Below, in pieces: positions 55,172-63,290 of a DNA stretch of 64,000 nt. Position numbers and translations under genes: made by a program. The stretch is from Mycobacterium sp. Lineage in GTDB: Bacteria; Actinomycetota; Actinomycetes; Mycobacteriales; Mycobacteriaceae. Position 1 is the stretch's first letter, and every line of letters begins with the position of its first letter. The stretch spans positions 1-64,000 of the forward strand of contig NZ_PKEK01000009.1 of assembly GCF_002863225.1 (NCBI RefSeq), read 5' to 3'. The notes below the pieces were generated by a model. It had not been told where the DNA came from and searched no databases. It worked only from the letters and a program-made list of their open reading frames with translations.

Positions 55172-55456
55172 ATGGTGGTGTCAGGCCTATTCGGAAAAGC
55201 AGCGGGGACGGTGGTAACCGGCGTCGTGGGCGTGAGCGCCTACGAACTCCTGCGTAAAGCCCTGGCCAAGGCCCCACTGCACGAAGCTGCCGTCTCCGCG
55301 ACGGAGTGGAGCCTGCGCGGCACCCGACGAGCCGAGGAAGCCGCCGAGTCCGCCCGGCTGAAGCTGGCCGACGTGGTGGCCGAGGCCCGCGAGCGCATCG
55401 GCGAAGAGGCCCAGCCTCCCGCCATCGGCGATCACGATCACGACCACGACCACTGA
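55172..55456 (+). CDS. pacL1: PacL1-type P-ATPase-associated metal chaperone (DUF1490)
   Basis: A 94-residue protein. The N-terminal hydrophobic helix (GKAAGTVVTGVVGVSAYELL, about 8-27) anchors it in the membrane; a long amphipathic coil follows; the C-terminus is a metal-binding Asp/His tail (residues 87-94, DHDHDHDH). It matches Rv3269/PacL1, which stabilises CtpC and forms zinc-efflux platforms. Its ribosome-binding site (GGGAGG) and promoter are strong. ctpC begins ten bases after its stop. Confidence 0.93.
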   Translation: MVVSGLFGKAAGTVVTGVVGVSAYELLRKALAKAPLHEAAVSATEWSLRGTRRAEEAAESARLKLADVVAEARERIGEEAQPPAIGDHDHDHDH

Positions 55457-55466
55457 TCGGCCCGCT

Positions 55467-57674
55467 GTGCTCGATGCTCCGCCTTCTCCCCATCGCGCCG
55501 TGCCGTCTGCGTCGTCTGCGGAGTTGACGACCGATCTACAAATCGTGTCCGACGCCGCCGGGCGCATGCGGGTCAAAGTGCCGTGGGTGCGCGGCAATAC
55601 GCGGCGCGCGGTCGCGGTCGAAGAGGCCGTAGACCGCCAGCACGGCGTCCGGGCCGTGCACGCCTATCCGCACACCGGCTCCGTCGTCGTCTGGTATTCG
55701 CCCAAGCGCTGCGAGCGCCAGGACGTGTTGGCGGCCATCGCCGAGGCCGAACACGTTGGCGCGGAACTCATTCCGGCGCGGACACCGCGCTCCTCGGATA
55801 TCCGCAACACCGAGGTGCTGCGGATGGTCATCGGTGGCGCCGCGCTGGCCCTGCTGGGCATTCGCCGCTACGCCTTCAACCGTCCCCCGCTGCTGGGCCC
55901 ATCGGGCCAACTGGTCGCGACCGGCGCGACGCTGTTCATGGGCTACCCGTTCCTGCGCGGCGCACTGCGCTCGCTGCGGTCGGGCCGCGCGGGTACCGAT
56001 GCGCTGGTGACCGCCGCAACCGTCGCCAGCCTGGTGCTGCGCGAGAACGTCGTCGCCCTCACCGTGCTGTGGCTGCTGAACATCGGTGAGTACCTGCAAG
56101 ATCTGACCCTGCGCCGGACCCGGCGGGCCATCTCGGATCTGTTGCGGGGCACCGCGGACACAGCGTGGGTGCTGATCGCCGACGGCGAACAGCAGGGCAC
56201 CGAGGTCCAGGTACCCGTCGACACGTTGCAGATCGGCGATGACGTCGTGGTGTACGACCACGTCGCGATCCCGGTCGACGGCGAAGTGGTCGACGGCGAG
56301 GCAGTGGTCGACCAGTCTGCGATCACCGGTGAGACCCTGCCGGTCAGCATCGTCGCCGGCTCCGCCGTGCACGCCGGATCGGTGGTGCTGCGCGGGAGGC
56401 TGGTCATCCGCGCCCGCGCGGTGGGCAACCAGACGACGATCGGGCGCATCATCTCCCGTGTCGAGGAGGCCCAGCACGACCGGGCGCCCATCCAGACCGT
56501 CGGGGAGAACTTCTCCCGCCGCTTCGTGCCGATCTCCTTCATCGTCTCCGCGGTGACACTCGCACTCACCGGGGATGTCCGGCGCGCGATGACCATGCTG
56601 CTGATCGCCTGCCCGTGCGCGGTCGGGCTGTCCACCCCGACGGTGATCAGCGCCGCGATCGGTAACGGCGCCCGCCGCGGCATCCTGATCAAAGGTGGCT
56701 CGCACCTCGAGCAGGCCGGCCGGGTCGACGCGATCGTCTTCGACAAGACCGGGACGCTGACGGTGGGCCGCCCTGTCGTCACGAACATCATTGCCCTGCA
56801 CGATGATTGGCAGCCCGAGCAAGTATTGGCCTACGCGGCAAGCTCAGAGCTGCACTCCCGGCACCCGCTGGCCGAGGCGGTGATCCGCTCCACCGAAGAG
56901 CGCCGCATCACCATCCCGCCGCACGAGGAGTGCGAGGTGCTGGTCGGGCTGGGCATGCGGACCTGGGCCGACGGCCGGACGCTGCTGCTGGGCAGCCCGT
57001 CGCTGCTACGGGCCGAGAACGTCACGGTCTCCCAGGAGGCCGCCGACTGGGTCGACACGTTGCGCCGCCAGGCCGAGACCCCGCTGCTGCTCGCCGTCGA
57101 CGAGACGCTGGTCGGGCTGATCAGCCTGCGCGACGAGGTGCGTAGCGAAGCGCCGGAGGTGCTCAAGCAGTTGCGCACCAACGGGATTCGCCGCATCGTG
57201 ATGCTCACCGGCGATCACCCCGAGATCGCGGCGGTCGTCGCAGCCGAACTCGGCATCGACGAGTGGCGCGCCGAGGTGATGCCCGAGGACAAGCTCGAGG
57301 TGGTGCGCCAACTGCAGGACGAGGGCTACGTCGTCGGGATGGTCGGCGACGGCATCAACGACGCGCCGGCCCTGGCCGCGGCCGACATCGGCATCGCGAT
57401 GGGCCTGGCCGGAACGGACGTTGCCGTCGAAACCGCGGACGTCGCACTGGCCAACGACGATCTGCGGCGCCTGCTCGACGTCGGTGACCTGGGCGCCCGT
57501 GCGGTCGAGGTGATCCGGCAGAACTACGGCATGTCGATCGCCGTCAACGCCGCCGGGTTGCTGATCGGCGCCGGCGGCGCCCTGTCACCGGTGCTCGCGG
57601 CGATCCTGCACAATGCGTCCTCGGTGGCTGTCGTCGCGAACAGTTCACGGTTGATTCGGTACCGCTTGGACTGA
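55467..57674 (+). CDS. ctpC: P1B-type metal-transporting ATPase CtpC (Zn2+/Mn2+ efflux)
   Basis: A 735-residue P1B-ATPase. The N-terminal degenerate heavy-metal domain (about 20-100) lacks CxxC. The CPC metal site is at 382-384 (LLIACPCAVG), with actuator TGE at 288-290, phosphorylation DKTGT at 426-430 and hinge GDGINDAP near 625. It matches CtpC, which exports zinc (and manganese). The GTG at 55467 is used; TTG at 55524 would give a start closer to the M. tuberculosis protein. It is co-transcribed with pacL1. Confidence 0.95.
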   Translation: MLDAPPSPHRAVPSASSAELTTDLQIVSDAAGRMRVKVPWVRGNTRRAVAVEEAVDRQHGVRAVHAYPHTGSVVVWYSPKRCERQDVLAAIAEAEHVGAELIPARTPRSSDIRNTEVLRMVIGGAALALLGIRRYAFNRPPLLGPSGQLVATGATLFMGYPFLRGALRSLRSGRAGTDALVTAATVASLVLRENVVALTVLWLLNIGEYLQDLTLRRTRRAISDLLRGTADTAWVLIADGEQQGTEVQVPVDTLQIGDDVVVYDHVAIPVDGEVVDGEAVVDQSAITGETLPVSIVAGSAVHAGSVVLRGRLVIRARAVGNQTTIGRIISRVEEAQHDRAPIQTVGENFSRRFVPISFIVSAVTLALTGDVRRAMTMLLIACPCAVGLSTPTVISAAIGNGARRGILIKGGSHLEQAGRVDAIVFDKTGTLTVGRPVVTNIIALHDDWQPEQVLAYAASSELHSRHPLAEAVIRSTEERRITIPPHEECEVLVGLGMRTWADGRTLLLGSPSLLRAENVTVSQEAADWVDTLRRQAETPLLLAVDETLVGLISLRDEVRSEAPEVLKQLRTNGIRRIVMLTGDHPEIAAVVAAELGIDEWRAEVMPEDKLEVVRQLQDEGYVVGMVGDGINDAPALAAADIGIAMGLAGTDVAVETADVALANDDLRRLLDVGDLGARAVEVIRQNYGMSIAVNAAGLLIGAGGALSPVLAAILHNASSVAVVANSSRLIRYRLD

Positions 57675-57753
57675 ACGCCGCTGCGCCCGGCGTCGGCCTC
57701 GTACGATGTGCGCTACCGGCGAAAGGCTCGATCGGTGAAAGGACGTTGCTGCC

Positions 57754-58542
57754 GTGTCATCGACCCCGCTCGACCCCGTTGCCAGCGAACGGCTCTCGCA
57801 CGCCGACAAGGTCTTCACCTCTGATCTGTCGGTCAACGAATTCGCTCTGCTGCACGGAGCCGGCTTCGAACCGCTCGACCTGGTGATGGGCGTCTCGGTC
57901 TACCACGTGGGCTACCAGTTCACCGGCATCCGGCAGCAATCCGAGCTGCCGGTGCTCACCGAGGCGACGTACCGGGCGCGCTGGAATGCGATGGCCCGCA
58001 TGCAGGCCGAGGCCGACGCGCTGGGCGCCGACGGCGTCGTCGGCGTGCGGCTGGAATGGCGCCAGCACGGCGCCGAGGCCGAACACCTCGAGTTCATCGC
58101 GGTCGGAACCGCGGTGCGCTACGCGGCCAAGCCCGGGTCGTTCCGGCGTAGCAACGGCCAGGCTTTCTCCAGCCACCTGTCGGGCCAGGATCTGGCCACC
58201 CTGCTGCGGTCGGGCTGGGCGCCGGTGGCGTTCGTGATGGGCAACTGCGTGTTTCACATTGCCGCGCAAGGCTTTCTGCAGACCCTGCGCCAGATGGGCC
58301 GCAACACCGAGATGCCGCAGTGGACGCAAGGAAATTACGAAGCACGCGAATTGGCCATGTCGCGCATGCAAGGAGAAGCCGAGCGCGACGGCGCGCGGGG
58401 AGTCGTCGGCGTCCACTTCAACATCCAGAACTACGCCTGGGGCTATCACACGGTGGAGTTCTACGCCGCCGGGACGGCGGTGCGGCAAATCGGCACACCC
58501 GAGACCATCACGCCGCAGTTCGTGCTCGCCATGAACGACTGA
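57754..58542 (+). CDS. Double YbjQ-type (DUF74) putative heavy-metal-binding protein
   Basis: A 262-residue protein made of two copies of the YbjQ fold: residues about 20-130 (MGVSVYHVGYQ...ALGADGVVGVRLE...EFIAVGTAVR) and about 145-255 (MGNCVFHIAAQG...DGARGVVGVHFNIQ...EFYAAGTAVR). YbjQ proteins form pentamers and were named for possible metal binding; the function is unproven. The GTG at 57754 is used. It lies 79 bases after ctpC and is coupled to the next gene by TGATG. The proximity to metal efflux genes is suggestive only. Confidence 0.82.
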   Translation: MSSTPLDPVASERLSHADKVFTSDLSVNEFALLHGAGFEPLDLVMGVSVYHVGYQFTGIRQQSELPVLTEATYRARWNAMARMQAEADALGADGVVGVRLEWRQHGAEAEHLEFIAVGTAVRYAAKPGSFRRSNGQAFSSHLSGQDLATLLRSGWAPVAFVMGNCVFHIAAQGFLQTLRQMGRNTEMPQWTQGNYEARELAMSRMQGEAERDGARGVVGVHFNIQNYAWGYHTVEFYAAGTAVRQIGTPETITPQFVLAMND

Positions 58543-58916
58543 TGGTGGAATTCGACGCGCAGCGAGTGAGCGCTACGGTTGCCCGCGCGCTGACCGGGCC
58601 GGGTGGAATCGGTCTGGTGATCGACGTGTTCGCCGGATTGCCGGGCGTGACGCACACCCCCGCCCGGCGCGGGATGTTCAAGTCGCAGCCGGCACGGCTG
58701 CAGATCGGCGACTGGCGCTACGAGGTGACGGCCGACGGCCGCCTGCAGGCGGCACATGTGGTGGGCGGCGTCGTGATCGGCGAAGAAGTGTTGCTCGCCG
58801 AGGCGGTCGGCCCGCATCTGGCCCGTTCCCTCGGCCAATTGGCCGCCCGCCACGGTGCGACCGTCGTCCCCAACATCGACGCGGCGGTCGACGCCCTCAG
58901 CGCCGGCACGGGCTGA
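58542..58916 (+). CDS. Hypothetical protein coupled to the YbjQ gene
   Basis: A 124-residue protein. The start overlaps the upstream stop as TGATG, so it is translationally coupled to the YbjQ gene. It contains PGGIGLVIDVFAGLPGVTHTPARRGMFKSQPARLQIGDWRYEVTADG, then a strand and helix region (AHVVGGVVIGEEVLLAEAVGPHLARSLGQL). No membrane segment or known motif. I do not recognise a characterised family; homologues occur in mycobacteria. A 13-bp-arm hairpin follows. Confidence 0.75.
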   Translation: MVEFDAQRVSATVARALTGPGGIGLVIDVFAGLPGVTHTPARRGMFKSQPARLQIGDWRYEVTADGRLQAAHVVGGVVIGEEVLLAEAVGPHLARSLGQLAARHGATVVPNIDAAVDALSAGTG

Positions 58917-58926
58917 TTCCCAGTTC

Positions 58927-58987
58927 GCCGAGATCGACGCCAGCGTCGACTTCCTCGGCGTGTCGGCACGCTCACGTCGATCTCGGC
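58927..58987. terminator. Strong inverted repeat between the hypothetical gene and the ABC cluster
   Basis: GCCGAGATCGACG (58927-58939) pairs perfectly with CGTCGATCTCGGC (58975-58987), 13 bp, 35-base loop containing AGCGT...ACGCT. It starts 10 bases after the upstream stop and ends 42 bases before the lipoprotein start. It is either a terminator without U-tract or a regulatory leader of the ABC cluster. Confidence 0.55.
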
Positions 58988-59029
58988 GCAAGCGACCGTG
59001 CGCTCGCCACATGCGACAATGCCCCGGCA

Positions 59030-60247
59030 ATGCAATACCCAACCCGGGGCGGTCGACCCCGACAGTGCTGGCGGTCACGCCGTTTCTGGGTGGCGCTCAC
59101 GGTGAGCGCATGGCTGCCGATGGCGGCCGCCGCCTGCGGCACCTCCCCGGAGCACAGCGCACTCCCGAACCGGGACTGCATCACCCAGTACCGGCCGGGC
59201 GTCGACTATTTCCCGGACAAGTCGACGGTTCTCGATGCCACCAACTTCAGCCTGGCTTATCACGACAGTTACCAGGTCCTGACCGTCAAAGAGCCCTATC
59301 CGCACGGTCACCCGGAGTCCTATGTGCTGGTGCGCTGTGGCGCGCCCATGCCAGAGATGACCGGTGATCTGGTTGGCGCACAGCGGATCACGACACCGGT
59401 CGTCAGCATGTACTCGGCGTCGATCACGCAGCTGGGTATGATCAGCGAGCTCGGCCGCACCGACATGGTCACCGGTGTCGCCGCCACTGCCGATGTGGTC
59501 AATCCCGAACTGCGGCAACGGATCAGCAGCGGCAAGACGGTCGGCTACGCACCCGGAAACCAGATCGACACCGAGAGTGTGGTCGCCGCCCATCCGGATG
59601 TGCTGGTGACCGCCGGCATCGACCAGCCGAGTTACCCCAAGCTGCGCGACGGCGGAGTGCCGGTGCTCGCTGATGCCGAGTGGCTGGAGGCGACCCCGCT
59701 GGGGCGGGCGGAGTGGATCAAAGTGCTGGCCGCGCTGACCGGGACCGAGAAGAAAGCCGGACAGGTCTACTCCCGGCTCCGCGACGACTACGCCGCGGTG
59801 GCCCGCAGATCCGCCGGCGCGCGACCGGTCGAAGTACTGCCCGGCGGCATGTATCAGGGTGTCTGGTTCATGCCGTCAGGTGGCGACTACGCCGGGCGCC
59901 TCATCGTGGATGCCGGCGGCAGCTACCCGTGGTCGGGCGACGCCGGCAGCGGGTCGCTGCAGCTGAATTTCGAGTCCGTGTACGCCAAAGCCGGGCAGGC
60001 CCCGCTGTGGCTGGTCGCCGACGACTGGAAGACCACCGGCGACGCGCTGGCCGCCGACTCCCGGTACGGCGAACTCGCCGCGGTCCGAAGCGGTCAGGTC
60101 TGGTCGGCGACCAAGGCGGGCAACGACTATTGGGAGCGCGGCCCGGCGCGGCCCGATCTGGTGCTCGGCGATCTGGTGGCGATCCTGCACCCCGACCTCG
60201 AGCCGCGTCACGAGTTCAGCTTCTACCGCAAGCTCGCACGCCCATGA
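59030..60247 (+). CDS. Fe3+-siderophore/cobalamin-type ABC transporter substrate-binding lipoprotein
   Basis: A 405-residue lipoprotein with an Arg-rich N-terminus, hydrophobic stretch and lipobox AAAC at Cys36. The mature part is a class III (BtuF/FecB-like) periplasmic-binding fold with two lobes joined by a long helix: NLAYHDSY-like N-lobe, VVSMYSASITQLGMISELGRTDMVTGV, ESVVAAHPDVLVTAGID, then the C-lobe WKTTGDALAADSRYGELAAVRSGQVW. Ligand unknown; a ferric chelate is likeliest given the FhuF domain of the ATPase. It overlaps the permease gene as ATGA. Confidence 0.88.
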   Translation: MQYPTRGGRPRQCWRSRRFWVALTVSAWLPMAAAACGTSPEHSALPNRDCITQYRPGVDYFPDKSTVLDATNFSLAYHDSYQVLTVKEPYPHGHPESYVLVRCGAPMPEMTGDLVGAQRITTPVVSMYSASITQLGMISELGRTDMVTGVAATADVVNPELRQRISSGKTVGYAPGNQIDTESVVAAHPDVLVTAGIDQPSYPKLRDGGVPVLADAEWLEATPLGRAEWIKVLAALTGTEKKAGQVYSRLRDDYAAVARRSAGARPVEVLPGGMYQGVWFMPSGGDYAGRLIVDAGGSYPWSGDAGSGSLQLNFESVYAKAGQAPLWLVADDWKTTGDALAADSRYGELAAVRSGQVWSATKAGNDYWERGPARPDLVLGDLVAILHPDLEPRHEFSFYRKLARP

Positions 60248-61302
60248 CGGCCGTGGCATCGTCGATCTCGTTGCGGCTCAACCGAACCGCGGTGGTCCTG
60301 ACGGCACTGGCCGTCGCGGTGGTACTGCTGACCGTGCTGGGAATCGCGCTGGGCCCGGTGCGGGTGCCGCTGCTCGACACTGCCCGCATCCTGGTCGGCG
60401 CCCAGCCTTCGGATGCCCGGTGGCAGGTGATCGTGCACGGCCTCCGGTTGCCCCGCGTGCTCACCGCGATTGCTGCCGGTGCGGGCCTCGGCGTCGCCGG
60501 TCTGCAGATGCAGACGCTGTTCCGCAACAGCCTGGCCGACCCCTACGTACTGGGCGTCAGTTCGGGCGCCGGACTGGGTGTCGCGGTCGTGGTGATCGCT
60601 ACCGGGTCCGGCTTCACCGCGGGCCTGACCAACGACCGGATCGGTGTGACCGTCGCGGCCGCGGTGGGCGCCGCGGCCGTGCTCGCGGTCGTGCTGACAC
60701 TGGCCCAGTGGGTGCGCTCGCCGGCGACCCTGCTGCTGATCGGGGTGATGGTGAGCGCCGCCACCACCGCCGTGGTCAGCGTGCTGCTGGTCTACGCCGA
60801 CCCGCTGCGGGTCCAGCAGTACCTGATGTGGGGGCTGGGCAGTTTCGCCGGCACCACCTGGGGTGACCTTCGGCTCATGCTGCCGGTCGTCGTGGCCGGG
60901 GTGGCCGCGGCCGCATTCACGCTGCGCGCACTGAACGCCCTGCTGCTCGGCGAAAACTACGCCCGCACAATGGGAATCGACGTCCGCCGGGCCCGGCTGA
61001 TCACTCTCGCCTCGGCGTCGTTGCTGACCGGGGCCACCACGGCGCTCTGCGGACCGATCGCCTTCCTCGGGCTCGCGGTGCCGCACCTGACCCGCCTCGC
61101 GCTCGGCACCTCCGACCACCGGGCGGTGTTGCCGACGGCGGTGCTGATGGGTTCGGCGATCGCGCTGGCCTGCGGCATCGTCAGCCAGGTGCCGGGCAGT
61201 GACGCGGTCCTGCCGGTCAACGCGGTGACCGCGCTGATCGGGGCGCCGATCGTGGTCGCGGTATTGGTCCGTAGCCGGCGCGGGCTGGGGATGCCGCAAT
61301 GA
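60244..61302 (+). CDS. FecCD-family ABC transporter permease
   Basis: A 352-residue BtuC/FecCD permease with about 10 membrane helices. Family signatures are RLPRVLTAIAAGAGLGVAGLQMQTLFRNSLADPYVLGVSSGA, GSFAGTTWGDL and CGPIAFLGLAVPHLTRL (coupling region). As a single permease gene, it would act as a homodimer. ATGA overlap with the binding-protein gene and a four-base overlap with the ATPase gene show one operon. Confidence 0.93.
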   Translation: MTAVASSISLRLNRTAVVLTALAVAVVLLTVLGIALGPVRVPLLDTARILVGAQPSDARWQVIVHGLRLPRVLTAIAAGAGLGVAGLQMQTLFRNSLADPYVLGVSSGAGLGVAVVVIATGSGFTAGLTNDRIGVTVAAAVGAAAVLAVVLTLAQWVRSPATLLLIGVMVSAATTAVVSVLLVYADPLRVQQYLMWGLGSFAGTTWGDLRLMLPVVVAGVAAAAFTLRALNALLLGENYARTMGIDVRRARLITLASASLLTGATTALCGPIAFLGLAVPHLTRLALGTSDHRAVLPTAVLMGSAIALACGIVSQVPGSDAVLPVNAVTALIGAPIVVAVLVRSRRGLGMPQ

Positions 61303-62726
61303 GCGTGCTGGAGTTGCGCGATCTGACGATCGGCTATCGCCGCAGGCGACGGGCCACCGTCGTCGCCGCGGGGTTGTCGGCGGTGGCAGGCCGCGGCGAG
61401 CTCACCGTGTTGCTCGGCCCCAACGGGTGCGGAAAGTCGACGCTGATCCGCACGATGTGCGGACTGCAGCCCGCACTGGGCGGGCAGGTGTCGCTGGACG
61501 GGACGGACCTGGCCGGGGTCGCGGCCGACCGGTTGGCCCGCCGGGTGGCGGTCGTGCTCACCGACCCGGTGGACCCCGGGCTGCTGTCGGCCCGCGAACT
61601 GGCCGCGCTGGGCCGGATCCCGTATCTCGGTGTGACGGGCCGACTCTCGCGCGACGACCACGACATCGTCGAGCAGGCTCTGGCGGCGGTCGGCGCCGGT
61701 CACCTCGCCGACCGCCCAGCCGCCGACCTGTCCGACGGCGAGCGGCAGCGCGTGCTGACCGCCCGCGCGCTGGCCCAGCAGCCGGACGTGCTGGTGCTCG
61801 ACGAGCCGACCGCGTTCCTGGACGTGCCGTCGCGCGTCGGCTTGATCGCGATGTTGCGCCGGCTGGCCCGCGAACAGGGGCTGACGATCGTGCTGTCCAC
61901 CCACGACCTCGAGCTGGCGCTGCGTGAGGCCGATCGGGCCTGGCTACTCGGATGCGACGGCACCCTGGTCGACACCACGCCCGGCCGGCTGACCAGCGAC
62001 GGGCAGCTGAATGCCGTATTCGGTTGCGAAATCACCCCTTCCAGCGACCCGGCGGCGGTCACCGCGCTGGCCGAGCTGAGCGACGTCAGCGGGTATTTCG
62101 CGCTGGGCACCGGACCATTGGCCAGTGGCTGGCGGCCGGTCCGACAGCTCTACGACGACACCGCGCTGCTGGGCGAGGTGGTCGGCCGCGTCGCAGCCCG
62201 AATGCGGGTCACCGAGCAGCGGGTCGCGGCGTCGACGTTTTTCCTGGGCTTCGCCGCGCGGCTGTGGTCGATCGGCCTGGGCGCGGTCGCGGGCTACCAG
62301 CTACTCGTCGACCTGCCGCCTGACCGGCTGTTGTACCGGCAGAGCGAGGGCCAGATCGCGTTACACCTCGAGCGTCCGGCGACTCAGCAGCGCGACGACC
62401 TGCACACCGCGCTGGCCGACCTGGTGCTCGACCGGCACCTCGAACCGCTGGCGGCCGCGCTGCGGCGACTCGGCCCGATCTCGCGGGGATTGTTCCACGG
62501 CAACGCAGCCTCGGCGCTCCTCGGCGCCGCGCGGGTCTTCGATTCCGATCGCGCGACCACGTCGGGATGGCAACTGGCCCGCCGCATCTGCGACGAAAGG
62601 TTGAGCGCAGCAGTCTCTTTTGCCGATAACGGCTACCGCCGCACCAGCTGCTGCTTGTATTACCGCACGCCCGGAGGCGGGCTGTGTGGCGACTGCGCCC
62701 TCGATCGGGTGCCGGAAAGGTGTTGA
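61299..62726 (+). CDS. ABC ATPase fused to a FhuF-like [2Fe-2S] ferric reductase domain
   Basis: A 475-residue fusion. Residues 1-245 are a FecE-type ATPase: Walker A GPNGCGKST (40-48), signature LSDGE (144-148), Walker B VLVLDEPT (164-171), H-loop THD. The usual Q-loop Gln is replaced (VVLTDPVD), as in some FecE-like ATPases. Residues about 260-475 resemble FhuF/IucA-IucC C-terminal domains and end in C451-C452-x10-C463-x2-C466, the [2Fe-2S] motif of FhuF. This suggests reductive iron release coupled to import. Length is about twice a normal FecE. Confidence 0.9.
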   Translation: MSVLELRDLTIGYRRRRRATVVAAGLSAVAGRGELTVLLGPNGCGKSTLIRTMCGLQPALGGQVSLDGTDLAGVAADRLARRVAVVLTDPVDPGLLSARELAALGRIPYLGVTGRLSRDDHDIVEQALAAVGAGHLADRPAADLSDGERQRVLTARALAQQPDVLVLDEPTAFLDVPSRVGLIAMLRRLAREQGLTIVLSTHDLELALREADRAWLLGCDGTLVDTTPGRLTSDGQLNAVFGCEITPSSDPAAVTALAELSDVSGYFALGTGPLASGWRPVRQLYDDTALLGEVVGRVAARMRVTEQRVAASTFFLGFAARLWSIGLGAVAGYQLLVDLPPDRLLYRQSEGQIALHLERPATQQRDDLHTALADLVLDRHLEPLAAALRRLGPISRGLFHGNAASALLGAARVFDSDRATTSGWQLARRICDERLSAAVSFADNGYRRTSCCLYYRTPGGGLCGDCALDRVPERC

Positions 62727-62727
62727 G

Positions 62728-63285
62728 TTGATCGACTTCAGTCCCGCGGTCCAGACCACCGAAGACAATGGCCGCGAGCAGGTCTGGCCGCTGCCCACCG
62801 ACGAGGAGAATCTGCTCAGCCTGCTCACGTTGTGCTTCGAAGAGTATTGGGACGACATCTGGTTCGGCGTCCTGGTCGAGGGCGCCGCCTGGGAGGTCGC
62901 TGCCCCCAACCCACCCAAGCGGATCTCGATGTACGACGGGTACGCGACGATCGACTTCGGCCGCTGGCACTTTCACCTGTGCATCGGCGAACACAAGGAC
63001 AGCGGTCCCGAGCTCGGCCGGATCCGTCGCTGCGCCCGCGCCGAGTTGTACCGCCGCATCGGCAGCGACGGGGCGCCCACCTCCTGGGGGGTGCGCCTGT
63101 TCAACGGCCGTGACGACCAGTTGATGACGTTGATGCTGCCCGGCCCGTTTTTGACCAACACCCAGCAGATGCGCGACGAGCCCGACTGGACGCAGCTAGA
63201 GCTGTGGGATCGCCTGCGGGCGAAGTTCCTGGGCTTGGAACCCGATCCACTTGACCGCTCCGGCAAGGGATTTCGGCACGGCTGA
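62728..63285 (+). CDS. Hypothetical protein in the siderophore-type ABC operon
   Basis: A 185-residue protein of unknown function. The TTG at 62728 is chosen since GGAAAGG lies 7 bases upstream and it begins one base after the ATPase stop; upstream frame lies inside the ATPase gene. Conserved-looking segments: CFEEYWDDIWFGVLVEGAAWEV, MYDGYATIDFGRWHFHLCIGEHKD, RCARAELYRR, NTQQMRDEPDW. His/Cys residues in WHFHLCIGEH could bind metal (inference). No signal peptide or membrane segment. Its operon position suggests a role with the imported iron or ligand. Confidence 0.72.
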   Translation: MIDFSPAVQTTEDNGREQVWPLPTDEENLLSLLTLCFEEYWDDIWFGVLVEGAAWEVAAPNPPKRISMYDGYATIDFGRWHFHLCIGEHKDSGPELGRIRRCARAELYRRIGSDGAPTSWGVRLFNGRDDQLMTLMLPGPFLTNTQQMRDEPDWTQLELWDRLRAKFLGLEPDPLDRSGKGFRHG

Positions 63286-63290
63286 GAACG

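Noticed and set aside
58917..59029. IdeR iron box upstream of the ABC cluster
   Set aside because: I looked for a TTAGG-type palindrome with CCTAA and found none; only the 13-bp GC-rich hairpin is present.
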